Positions 43,666-52,246 of a stretch of 64,000 bases of DNA are shown piece by piece. A program made the position numbers and the translations under genes. The stretch is from Geminocystis sp. NIES-3709 (GTDB lineage Bacteria > Cyanobacteriota > Cyanobacteriia > Cyanobacteriales > Cyanobacteriaceae). Where the stretch lies: assembly GCF_001548115.1 (NCBI RefSeq), contig NZ_AP014821.1, forward strand, positions 1,643,262 through 1,707,261. The letters are read 5' to 3'. Each line of letters opens with the position of its first letter. Within the stretch, counting starts at the first letter, position 1. The notes beneath the pieces are model-generated. The model was not told where the DNA came from and made no database searches. It saw nothing but the letters and a program-made list of their open reading frames with translations.

Positions 43666-44055
43666 TTACTTATTGCTGGTTAAAGAAGGAGATTGATCAA
43701 TATTCTTTTCAGCAAAATAGTTATTTAGGAAAGTGCTGGCAAATGACAAGATAACTGGTCCAAAGATGAATGCTAATAAGCCGTTTACAACAAAACCAGG
43801 GACTAACAAAGATGCCAACCAAAAACAAAAGCCGTTGACTACCAGGGAAAATAGCCCTAGTGTCAAGAAATTAATCGGTAGTGATAGTATGGAAAGCACT
43901 GGTCGAATGATAGAATTCACTAATCCGATGACAACCCCTGCGACTAATGCACTCGGAAAATTGGCAATGTTTACTCCTGGCACAAGTAAATCGATGATTA
44001 GTAAACCTAACGCTGTTGCTAAAGTAGTAAAGAAATATCCAATAATATTATTCAT
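43666..44055 (-). CDS. Holin-like four-TM membrane protein (phage holin 4_2 family)
   Basis: 129 residues with four TM segments. It has the pattern ALVAGVVIGLVNSIIRPVLS, then LPINFLTLGLFSLVVNGFCF, typical of the Phage_holin_4_2 family, which is widespread in non-phage bacterial membranes. No phage genes are near, so the name should not be read as lysis function. In stress clusters it sits with Pmp3- and CsbD-like genes. It is followed on the same strand by nothing for about 340 bp. Confidence 0.8.
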   Translation of the reverse strand: MNNIIGYFFTTLATALGLLIIDLLVPGVNIANFPSALVAGVVIGLVNSIIRPVLSILSLPINFLTLGLFSLVVNGFCFWLASLLVPGFVVNGLLAFIFGPVILSFASTFLNNYFAEKNIDQSPSLTSNK

Positions 44056-44216
44056 GTTTTTAATCCAATAAACGACTTGAAAGAAATGAGTTTTGCTTGA
44101 GAAATGCTGATTTTAAGCTGTTGTGCCTTTAGATTGCATAGTGATTTTTTTAAACCTCTGTAATTAGGGGCTTAAGCCATGGCCTGTATGCAATTTAGAT
44201 GATTAACAACTTATTT

Positions 44217-44399
44217 CTAAACAGTTTTGTTAAGCTCTTGATCTTGTTTAACAATCGCCCAAACTGCATGAATACTGCCTGGAACCCAACCCAGTAAGGT
44301 TAGTGCAATATTGATAAATAGAGTTGAACCGATCCCAAACTTTAGGAAAACACCGACAGGGGGAATCAGGATGCCGAGAACTATGTATAGTAATTTCAT
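44217..44399 (-). CDS. Pmp3/YqaE family small membrane protein
   Basis: 60 residues with two TM helices and the family hallmark GILIPPVGVFLKFG followed by ALTLLGWVPGSIHAVWAI. Pmp3/YqaE (UPF0057) proteins are induced by salt, cold or membrane stress and affect membrane potential in yeast. It is upstream of the holin-like gene on the same strand, with a 161-bp gap. Confidence 0.9.
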   Translation of the reverse strand: MKLLYIVLGILIPPVGVFLKFGIGSTLFINIALTLLGWVPGSIHAVWAIVKQDQELNKTV

Positions 44400-44568
44400 G
44401 GTTTTTAATCCGAGTTTTAATGAATGAATAAGGACAGAAATAGATAAGCTATTGTGCAGTTAAATTACTTATCGTAAAGATCAACCTTGTTACAGGCAAA
44501 ACTTGTACTGAGCAAAGTTAAAGTATGCCTATATTGCTAATAAGTATTTAAACTATGTCTTAGCTTAT

Positions 44569-44865
44569 TCAGCCCTTGGTTATGGTGTCCAACCGTTTTT
44601 TTAATTTCTGCTTGATAACTTCTTCTTGGCGGGCAGTATTTCCTCCAACTTTAGCAAATTGGCCTGTGATCTCCTCTTGCTTTTGCTCTAGTGGAATCGT
44701 ATTGCTGCTTTGGGCTTCAGATTTTGTGGTTTGATACCACTTTTTTGCTCCGTCGAATTGATGCTTAATTTTGTCGTAGCGATCGCCATAGTGCAACGCT
44801 AGTCTTCGATCCAATTCAGAAATTCTCATTCTGAGCAATGCCAATAGATCAACAGTTAATATCAT
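44569..44865 (-). CDS. Small basic helical protein of unknown function
   Basis: 98 residues, helical and basic overall, with no TM segment: LLALLRMRISELDRRLALHY, then GAKKWYQTTKSEAQ and a C-terminal EEVIKQKLKKRLDTITKG. The N-terminal heptad pattern suggests oligomerisation. No family recognised. It lies between dps and the Pmp3-like gene, all on the minus strand, in the stress island. Confidence 0.6.
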   Translation of the reverse strand: MILTVDLLALLRMRISELDRRLALHYGDRYDKIKHQFDGAKKWYQTTKSEAQSSNTIPLEQKQEEITGQFAKVGGNTARQEEVIKQKLKKRLDTITKG

Positions 44866-44927
44866 GAGTTATTTTCCTCAGTAATTCCGTGTTTTAACAT
44901 TTTCTGAGACTCAAAGCGAGTAGTTTG

Positions 44928-45464
44928 CTAAACCCCTACTGCCTTTTTGTCTAGCTTAGGCTTCAAGCCATTTGCTTCAAGTGCTTCTCCCTCAATAAAA
45001 GAACGCAACATCCAAGCTGTCTGTTCATGTTGCTCCATCAAACCTGTAAGAAAGTCAGCAGTTCCGTCATCCTTAAACTCTTTGCTACATTGCTCAACCT
45101 GTTCACGCAAATTCCGCACGACTTTTTGATGATCTTCTAGCAATTGCGATACCATCTCAGTTGAGTTAGGAACATTACCAGGATGCTCTTTTAGAGAACA
45201 GATTTTGAGAAATCCTTCCATCGTTCCTACGGGATACCCACCCAAGGTTCTGATGCGTTCTGCAATGACATCAACATTGATAGTGAGAGCTTCGTAATGA
45301 GCCTGCCATAGCTTATGCAGAGTCATAAATTGTGGACCCACAACATCCCAATGATATTTCTTGGTTTTGACTAGTAGCACATAGGTGTCTGCCAAACTTT
45401 GGTTAAGCAGATTGATTACCCCTTGACGCTGTTTATTCGTTAGTCCAATATTGATTGTTTCCAT
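44928..45464 (-). CDS. dps: Dps-family ferritin-like protein
   Basis: 178 residues. The Dps ferroxidase signature at the dimer interface is visible: KKYHWDVVGPQFMTLHKLWQ, then HYEALTINVDVIAERIRTLG and LLEDHQKVVRNLREQVE. Dps forms a 12-mer that oxidises and stores iron with hydrogen peroxide and protects DNA. The C-terminal tail is Lys-rich (PKLDKKAVGV), which could aid DNA contact. The base composition is more GC-rich than neighbouring core genes. Confidence 0.93.
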   Translation of the reverse strand: METINIGLTNKQRQGVINLLNQSLADTYVLLVKTKKYHWDVVGPQFMTLHKLWQAHYEALTINVDVIAERIRTLGGYPVGTMEGFLKICSLKEHPGNVPNSTEMVSQLLEDHQKVVRNLREQVEQCSKEFKDDGTADFLTGLMEQHEQTAWMLRSFIEGEALEANGLKPKLDKKAVGV

Positions 45465-46036
45465 GAATAAATCTCTTTAATTTTATTGTGAGTGAAGTAC
45501 TGAGCGATTATGTATTTAAAATGGTTTAAGTAAAATCATTTTTTTATAGTCCAAAAAAGAATTTGATTGATCCTTAATTGAATTAATTGAATAGATTGAA
45601 GTTGAATTTGAGAACCGCTCACTTGAGTCGAGTTAACGAATCTCCTTCTGTTATTACTCTGACAGGCAGTTGTTTGATTTCCTGAGTAACTTGATTAAAT
45701 TCATTTAATACGATACAAAACTTAACTTATAGCATTCCCTAAATCCCCCTTAAAAAGAGCGACTTGCCCCTGTAATCTATCTGAAAAACTCCAATTCTCA
45801 AAATAGATAAGCTAAGACGCATTTAATCTTCCTTTTTTTAGCTCTAAATCTCTTACTGTCAGCGATTCAGGATTGCCAACTAGGTGCGTTTTAGCTTAGC
45901 GAGATTAACTTTACTAAGCAGGAACTTTTGACTGAATCGAGCGATTCCAGAAGCGATGGCCCAGCATCGCTCAAGCCTTGCTTTTTCAGATGACTAATTG
46001 TAGTGTAATAAATACATTGTAGCCAGTCGTAAAGCT
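45465..46036. other. Spacer with an inverted-repeat element and a GC-rich hairpin
   Basis: 572 bp with no gene. It holds (a) a 91-bp element with 14-bp inverted ends (listed separately) and (b) a perfect hairpin AGCGATG-GCCCAG-CATCGCT at 45952-45971, downstream of the YsnF/AvaK gene. The words CCAGAAGCGATG around (b) recur at about 43592-43604. Confidence 0.55.
45808..45898. repeat. 91-bp MITE-like element with 14-bp inverted ends
   Basis: TAAGCTAAGACGCA at 45808-45821 pairs with TGCGTTTTAGCTTA at 45885-45898 (13 of 14). The interior is AT-rich and non-coding. It is probably a non-autonomous transposon or its relic inside the stress island. Confidence 0.6.
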
Positions 46037-46525
46037 CTAACGGCGGAGTTTTTTAGTCTGATTAGAACGATTATCGATAACGGGGCGACCCTGGGTATCA
46101 ATATCGAGTTCTTCCCGACGTAGGGTTTCTTCCGCGTTAACGGTTTCTTGAGTCACTTCTTTTCGGATCGTGACCTCCTCACGAACGAAGGCTTCCTTGT
46201 GAATATCAGGAGTTTCTTCGTAAACTTCCATCCGAACAGTTTCATTGTCATGAAACGCATCAACATTGTCGGTGGCAACTTTCTCAGCACTCATAGGAAC
46301 CCGTTCAATCACAATATGCTCTTTTTCAATTGGCATGGAAACGCGAGCGGTTTCTAATTCAATATGCTTATCAATTGCAACCTCACCTGTTTTTGTGCGG
46401 TCTTTATCCATAATCAGACGTTCTTCGTACAATTTCACTGTTTCTGCGTCAATTGGTGAAACGGGCCGTGTCAAAGCCTCGTTAGCATCAAATGATTCTT
46501 TAATCGGTAGTTTGTTAGCTTGCAT
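46037..46525 (-). CDS. YsnF/AvaK domain (DUF2382) stress protein
   Basis: 162 residues, almost entirely charged. It is built of the repeated beta-strand units of the YsnF/AvaK domain: VKLYEERLIMDKDRTKTGEV, then IVIERVPM, VRMEVYEETPDIHKEAFVRE and VRKEV-like EVTIRKEVTQET, ending in a short basic tail (NQTKKLRR). The domain is known from the akinete marker AvaK and the Bacillus general-stress protein YsnF. Unlike many members it has no PRC-barrel. Its biochemical role is unknown. Confidence 0.88.
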   Translation of the reverse strand: MQANKLPIKESFDANEALTRPVSPIDAETVKLYEERLIMDKDRTKTGEVAIDKHIELETARVSMPIEKEHIVIERVPMSAEKVATDNVDAFHDNETVRMEVYEETPDIHKEAFVREEVTIRKEVTQETVNAEETLRREELDIDTQGRPVIDNRSNQTKKLRR

Positions 46526-47468
46526 TATTGTTACTTTAAAATTTACTAGATTTATTTAGTCCTGTTACTTCTGATAGAATGACATCTGGGTGGTTTACAT
46601 AGTGTTTGATATGTTATGAGAACGTATATCTTGTATAAATAAGTTTCAAATCTTAACTTTAAAAGGATTACGGCAATAAAAATAGCAAGTTTAGTGCATA
46701 AGTGCTGAACTTCCTTCTAATATGAGTTTTTCTTTAACTGAGATCTTGCATCAGTACATTAATACCTAATAGTCAAAGATAAAAAAATCAATTCTCTTAT
46801 GGTTAGTGCCAATTCTTATACTTATTACTCATTACTTCTCCTAACCGTCAATTTTTGAGTAGGTGCAAGATATGAGTTTAATTTAGAGATTTAACGGCGA
46901 GGGTTTCCAGTCCGATTAGCGGTACTTAAACTAAAAATATTAAACTATGAGTCTCAAATCGTTATAAATCAAAGATTTTACATCGATGCCAAAGGCACGC
47001 AGAGCGCACGATAACTTTTCCTTTTATACCAAGAGTTTCAGCCGTTTTTATGACGTTTACCTAAATCTCTTACTCTGACTGTATTTGAAGCTATTTTTGC
47101 ACCAAAATTTTTCAAAGTACCGTTAACTTATTAATCTGGGTAGAACTGTTAATATATTAAGAATTGTAAATTAGTAAAAAATAGTATAAGCCCAAAACTT
47201 ATATAAATTAAGAGTTTAAGGCTATTTTCTTCTATCTAACTCAGGTAATTTATAAAAGCCTTGTATAATAAATGTTTTAGATATAGTTTGCCCCTCATTG
47301 CACCAACCTTTTATCTAGTCCTAATCGCGTCCAAGAAAATACCGTGATTTTGTTACACTTTGTTTCGTAATAAATCAAATTAATCAAATCACTCAAAAAA
47401 TCAAACATTACAGTGCCAGAATCTTCACTAGAGAACACTATCTCTTAACTATAAAGGAATAATCCCAA
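46526..47468. other. Long spacer in the stress island
   Basis: About 940 bp without a convincing gene. It contains a 143-bp MITE-like element (46736-46878) and otherwise AT-rich DNA. It separates minus-strand stress genes from the plus-strand hemerythrin unit, so it should carry both promoters. AAAGGAATAATCCCA before 47469 gives a fair ribosome site. Confidence 0.5.
46736..46878. repeat. MITE-like element with TCTTGCA inverted ends, copy 1
   Basis: The left end AACTGAGATCTTGCATC and the right end, read on the other strand, AACTCATATCTTGCACC agree at 14 of 17 positions. The first ~30 bp (to CAGTACATTAATACC) match 57337 onward closely. Non-coding. Elements with TCTTGCA(C/T) ends are, in my recollection, common in cyanobacteria. 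Confidence 0.7.
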
Positions 47469-48506
47469 ATGTCGATAACATTAGAAGATAACAAACGGAC
47501 AGCGATCGCAGTCAAATTAGCAGACATGAAAGCGACTCAAAATCTGCTGATTGCTAACGAGCAAGCTTTAATCCGGGCTTGTCAAGATGGAGAAATTTCT
47601 GACCGTTTACAGGGCTTTCTCAAAGACGATCAAAAGAACTTGGGTATTATAGATACCGTGATCATTCAGTATGGCATTAAAGCTGAACCTAAACCCTCGA
47701 TGCAGAAAGAAATCGAAGAGATCGAGAACATGATGCAAGATTCAGAGATTTCTTTATTTGAAAAGGTGGCAAAGCATGAACTGCTTAAGCATACCCAAGC
47801 CATATCAGGAATTCTCGTTCACAAAGCAGGCCAAGTAGTTGGTGCGGATATTGCCGTAGTGATCGCCCCTCTAAATGCGGTTAACTTTGAAAATCGTGGG
47901 CATGAAGAACAACTTAAAGGGATGATGGAATCTCTTAGCACTCTAGAACTAACGGGTAAGCCTTCCGACAGTGGACTATGGTCAAGGGTACAGGATACCC
48001 TAGCCGCCCTGAGTGGTATTGCAGGTGGCATCATGAGTCATAGTGATAATGAAATAACTATTTGTGACTTGATTCGTTTAGATCACACTAAGGTAGGTAC
48101 CCTGTTAGATCAGATTAACGCAACTAACAATCCTCAGAAACTACAAGAATATTTTGGACAGGTTTACCAAGACTTGTCTGCTCACTCCGAAGCGGAGGAA
48201 GAAGTTGTCTATCCTGTTGTACGTCCTTATTATCAGGATGTTCAGCAACTATATGACGAACAAGCACAAATGAAGCAACTGCTTGAACAGATTAAAGCCA
48301 TGAATTGTGAAGATACAGTCGCATTTAAAGCTGCCATAGAGCGTTTAATGATTGCAGTAACTGCCCATGTGTCAGAAGAAGAAAAGGATATGTTCCCTCT
48401 TATTCAAAACAGTTTAGGTGACGAACAACAAAAACAACTGGCCACAGACTTCAAAACTGCCAAAAGCAAAATTCAGGATCAGCGACTAGCAGTTGCTTCT
48501 CACTAG
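47469..48506 (+). CDS. Hemerythrin HHE-domain protein with helical N-terminal domain
   Basis: 345 residues. The N-terminal half (about 1-175) is a helical, ferritin-like-looking bundle (LLIANEQALIRACQDGEISD...). The C-terminal half (about 200-340) is an HHE hemerythrin domain with iron ligands in LIRLDHTKVG, LSAHSEAEEEVVYP and VTAHVSEEEKDMFPL. Such proteins bind a di-iron centre that senses or scavenges oxygen, NO or iron. GC content and codon use differ by eye from the core genes. It is followed 65 bp later by a membrane protein gene. Confidence 0.85.
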   Translation: MSITLEDNKRTAIAVKLADMKATQNLLIANEQALIRACQDGEISDRLQGFLKDDQKNLGIIDTVIIQYGIKAEPKPSMQKEIEEIENMMQDSEISLFEKVAKHELLKHTQAISGILVHKAGQVVGADIAVVIAPLNAVNFENRGHEEQLKGMMESLSTLELTGKPSDSGLWSRVQDTLAALSGIAGGIMSHSDNEITICDLIRLDHTKVGTLLDQINATNNPQKLQEYFGQVYQDLSAHSEAEEEVVYPVVRPYYQDVQQLYDEQAQMKQLLEQIKAMNCEDTVAFKAAIERLMIAVTAHVSEEEKDMFPLIQNSLGDEQQKQLATDFKTAKSKIQDQRLAVASH

Positions 48507-48571
48507 ATTTTCTGAGAACTTACACTACCGTAAGTTCTATCAACTTATTTTTAATTACAGGAGCAAATATT

Positions 48572-49285
48572 ATGGTTTACACTAATCGACCTTTAGAAAC
48601 TGGTTCAGATCGACAAATTACCAATGTTAAACAATTCAGCGATCGTGTTCATTGGGGCGCAATCATTGCAGGATTAGTTATAGCAATCAGTACCCAGTTA
48701 TTGCTAAGTGCAATAGGTGCTGCGATAGGATTTACCAACATTGCAGGTTCAGACGCACCTCGTTCAAATGCGGGTGAAGTGGCTCAAGCTGTGGGCATCT
48801 GGACAATTATTAGTCTGTTCATTTCTTTATTTTTAGGCAGTTGGATAACTGCACGAGCCTATGGTTCCGTCAATAATAAGACTGCGATGCTTAACGGTGT
48901 GATTCTTTGGGCAACAACCCTTGTTATAAGTTCTTGGCTACTAGCAAGTGGCGTTTCAGGTACTTTTGGCTTATTTGCGGCTAATGCGGAAAATATCGCT
49001 AACCAAGTGCAAAAGAGCGGGATCACTATTCCTGATGGAACCAGAAATATGCCTTCTGATTTCTCTACGCCCACAAATCCTAATTCTTCATCTGGAACAC
49101 AAAATTCTATGCCAACCTTAAGCGAGCAACAAACAAGAGATGTTGCTAACAATGGGGCTAAAGCTGGTTGGGCTTTTACTTTTGGCTCTCTTTTGGGATT
49201 AGCAGCTTCGGTGATTGGTGCAAGTGTAGGGGCTCGCAATGTCTATACTTACAAACGGGAGTCTAATGAAGAATATCAATCCTAA
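48572..49285 (+). CDS. Four-TM membrane protein of unknown function
   Basis: 237 residues. Four TM segments lie at about 28-52, 78-98, 110-132 and 200-222. A periplasmic or cytosolic Ser/Thr/Asn/Pro-rich loop (about 140-190, MPSDFSTPTNPNSSSGTQNS) separates the third and fourth. Gly/Ala-rich helices (SAIGAAIGF, LAASVIGASVGA) recall YrzE/DUF-type stress membrane proteins. It is the second gene of the hemerythrin unit, with AGGAG before its ATG. No enzymatic motif. Confidence 0.65.
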   Translation: MVYTNRPLETGSDRQITNVKQFSDRVHWGAIIAGLVIAISTQLLLSAIGAAIGFTNIAGSDAPRSNAGEVAQAVGIWTIISLFISLFLGSWITARAYGSVNNKTAMLNGVILWATTLVISSWLLASGVSGTFGLFAANAENIANQVQKSGITIPDGTRNMPSDFSTPTNPNSSSGTQNSMPTLSEQQTRDVANNGAKAGWAFTFGSLLGLAASVIGASVGARNVYTYKRESNEEYQS

Positions 49286-49465
49286 ATCATTTATGAAATT
49301 ATAGTCATTTCAAATAAGAATTAGACAATTAGGGGTTAAACTAAGCCAGTTTGTTTAAATTGTGTGAGAAGTTTATAATTTGTAACAAATGAGTCCTGAC
49401 TCCCAATATTTTTAGTTTCAATGTTAAGTTGACCAACAGGAACAATAGCCAACTACTCCGTGGAA

Positions 49466-51769
49466 CTATTGCCATTCCCGATCTTCTAGTTCCTTTTGAG
49501 GTAACAGCAACGTGGCTTCAATTTCTTGGCGGATTGCCGTTGTGATTTCGCAGTTACTATTTAAGCAATCGATCAGGAGTTGATTAGCATCATAGTAGCG
49601 TTGCAGCACTTGCTGTTGTTCAGGGCTAAACTGCCAGGGATGGTTAATATTTCGATATTTGGCGATCGTTTTCCTTAACTGTTCCACCCAAGCAGAATAA
49701 TGCGTCTTCCACCACGTCCGAAGCAGTTCTTGGTTTTGACTCGGAGGTGGCAATTGGTCTTTTAATTGTTGGACAGACTTATAAAATCCAACATCCAGAA
49801 CCATCCTCATAATGTTGTTGAGAGCCTCACTACAAGCATTGACATAGGCAAAATCTTGACTATGATCGATGGCAAACTCTAGCAACAAGTTATCTAACGC
49901 CGCATCTAAAAACATTCCCTGATCGAGAGTGGTAGCTAACGCAAAATTAGCGGCCGTATGAGATGAGTTAGCAAGGGCAAGATAAAACGCTCGTGAGGTT
50001 GCAAATTTAGGCTGGGATGGAATCGTCTGGGATTTTTCGCTTGCCCATATCAAAAATTCTTGTAGGTATGGATCTTGTGCGACTAAAGCATCAATCTCTT
50101 GCTTCATCAACTGTACCATGGAATCCGCACTTCGTAACATGGCAGCCGTTAACAAGAAGACTTCCCGCCAGTGTGGATCACTGATGTGACTGACCAGTCC
50201 TCCGAGGGCTTGCTCTAATGCCCGAAGATTATAACTGGCAACAATTTTTCGAGCGGTGAGATATTCTTGAAACACAAGATAAGAGAAGGAAAAAATTCCT
50301 CTTGCCCGTTCTGTCAGTAACCCATGTTGAGCCTCAATCGATTTCAAGATTGCCTCACTTTCGAGTTGAAACTCCTCTGGCTCTAAGGTTACACTAGGCA
50401 AATTCCGTAGATAGTCCTCAATATATTGTTCAATAACCCGTTGCTCAAAGAAGTACTGTCCTTGCTCAAAAGTAACGGCGGCAAGTTGACTCAATAATCT
50501 CAGTTTTTGTGGCAATAAAAATCCCCGGTAAACCTCGTCTCGTTCAACACCTCTAGTTTCATCCCATTTACTCAGTAGTAAGTCTAGCCCTTGCTTATAA
50601 AAATCAGAACGTTTGGCGGGAAATTTTTCCTGACCATGAAATACCCAGCAAGCGAGATGCAAGAACAGAGGTGTGGTAACCAGTTGACGAAACTGCCAGT
50701 TTTCCGATAAATTCAACTTCTCAATAAACTGAGCCGACTTATTCTGCTCAGATTGAAAAGTCTTTTGAGTGAATGCGGCAAACCACTTTTGTGCGAAGGT
50801 AGTGATTTGAGCCTGGGTAAAGGGGGCAATTTCTACATCGGTGAAGCCTTGTAGTTGCAGTTTTTGTACGGCAGTGCGGCAAGTTACCACAAACTGATTT
50901 TTGTGATATTTTTCCGAGAACTTGCGAATCTCCCTAATAACCTCTGTCATGTTCTGTTTCAAAACCTCATCCATGCCATCTAACAATAGCAGGACTCTAC
51001 CTTCTTGCACTAAAGTTTCAGGTACAGACTGGTTTGAAATTCCCGAAATGAGAAACTCTTGATGAATGTAATTCAGGAGACTAAACTTGGCATTATCCCT
51101 AGACTCTTCGGCAAAATCTTTGAGAGGGATAAAGATCGGCACTTGATGGGCGGCGAATTTGCCTCGATCACACAAAATTGCAAGATGTTTCAAAAAGGTT
51201 GTTTTGCCCACCCCTGATTTACCCAGTAACCTGAGTTTGGAGTAGGTTTGGACAGCCTGCATTCCGGATATTTGTTTCTGCTCAACATCTCCTAACCCGA
51301 AGCGATCGAATTCAGTGGGTTTCAATTTTTGTAAATCAGCAATCTCAAACCACTGTTGACTGGCAATTTCTTCCAAAATATTAACATCGACATAGATTTC
51401 ATCAATGCTGACGGGATGGTTGATATCTAATAACTGCAAGATGCCACACTGGTTTTGAATGGTTTCCCTGCGTTGCGATCGCACTTGTTTTACCAGATTA
51501 TCAATATTCAAAGGAGCAGTCTCTCCGGGCTCAAGAAATTCCATCGGCGGATCATCCGCAATCTCTCGCCAATCTAAATCGAGTATTGCACAAATTTCTG
51601 TAAAAGTATAGCGATCAACGGGCCGTCCGGAGAAAAACCGCCAAATTGGTTGACGAGTCTTTAAGTTCACCTCTGCGGCCAAATTTTCCTGTGTCCAACC
51701 CTTTAAGGCAAATGCTCGTTTAGCCTTTTGAATTCCAGAAGGGGATACCTGAAGTGATCGTTTGACCAT
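49466..51769 (-). CDS. NACHT-domain STAND NTPase with N-terminal helix-turn-helix
   Basis: 767 residues. An N-terminal HTH-like segment lies at about 10-75 (ALKGWTQENLAAEVNLKTRQ, then WRFFSGRPVDRYTFTEICAI). The NACHT NTPase has Walker A GKSGVGKT at 183-190 and Walker B LLLLDGMDEV at about 259-268, then the sensor region FVVTCRTA. A winged-helix and helical C-terminal region follows (about 450-767) without clear TPR or WD repeats. Proteins of this build include the antiphage bNACHT group; others are regulators. It closes the stress island and is convergent with the membrane-protein gene. Defence is inference. Confidence 0.85.
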   Translation of the reverse strand: MVKRSLQVSPSGIQKAKRAFALKGWTQENLAAEVNLKTRQPIWRFFSGRPVDRYTFTEICAILDLDWREIADDPPMEFLEPGETAPLNIDNLVKQVRSQRRETIQNQCGILQLLDINHPVSIDEIYVDVNILEEIASQQWFEIADLQKLKPTEFDRFGLGDVEQKQISGMQAVQTYSKLRLLGKSGVGKTTFLKHLAILCDRGKFAAHQVPIFIPLKDFAEESRDNAKFSLLNYIHQEFLISGISNQSVPETLVQEGRVLLLLDGMDEVLKQNMTEVIREIRKFSEKYHKNQFVVTCRTAVQKLQLQGFTDVEIAPFTQAQITTFAQKWFAAFTQKTFQSEQNKSAQFIEKLNLSENWQFRQLVTTPLFLHLACWVFHGQEKFPAKRSDFYKQGLDLLLSKWDETRGVERDEVYRGFLLPQKLRLLSQLAAVTFEQGQYFFEQRVIEQYIEDYLRNLPSVTLEPEEFQLESEAILKSIEAQHGLLTERARGIFSFSYLVFQEYLTARKIVASYNLRALEQALGGLVSHISDPHWREVFLLTAAMLRSADSMVQLMKQEIDALVAQDPYLQEFLIWASEKSQTIPSQPKFATSRAFYLALANSSHTAANFALATTLDQGMFLDAALDNLLLEFAIDHSQDFAYVNACSEALNNIMRMVLDVGFYKSVQQLKDQLPPPSQNQELLRTWWKTHYSAWVEQLRKTIAKYRNINHPWQFSPEQQQVLQRYYDANQLLIDCLNSNCEITTAIRQEIEATLLLPQKELEDREWQ

Positions 51770-52246
51770 AAAAAAGATATAAAGTTCATATTAAGGTTTA
51801 GAATATACACAAACTTTTATATTTTATAAAATCAAAAAGTTGCCGTTTCATGCTAGCACTTTTCACTTCGGTAACAATAATACAAAATCTAAATTTTTAT
51901 ATATCAATAAACGGGTTAGTTAAGACATTCTCAAAATCTATAGTTGTCATTCCGAGCATAGAGAGGAATCTCAAAACGTCCTAATCAACTCGTTATCTGC
52001 TATAGGAAAAGGGATTAAGTTAATTTTTGTTACCTTGATTATTGTTGTGGAATATTTGATTAGTCTAAAGTAGAGTGATAAAGAAATAATTAGAAATTAT
52101 TGCAATAGATAAATGTCTCTATCTTAAGTTAAATGACTATCAATCAAGAAGTCAATCTTCGTATTCATAATAAGTGTTAATCAGTAACCCACATTGAAAT
52201 AAATTTCAACGCTAACACAACAAGTCTGCTGAAGCGATTTAATTAC
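51770..52246. other. Spacer at the right edge of the stress island
   Basis: 477 bp without a gene. It contains copy 2 of the 93-bp repeat (51906-51998). To the right the composition returns to AT-rich core sequence. The NACHT promoter is expected at 51770-51900. Confidence 0.5.
51906..51998. repeat. 93-bp MITE-like dispersed repeat, copy 2
   Basis: Nearly identical to 21774-21866 (three substitutions by eye), with the same imperfect inverted ends. It sits at the presumed right border of the stress island, 137 bp upstream of the NACHT start codon. Confidence 0.75.

Noticed and set aside
43666..44055. Prophage, from the holin-family name
   Set aside because: This holin-like family is common in bacterial chromosomes. 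No endolysin, structural, integrase or replication genes are within reach, and the neighbours are stress genes.
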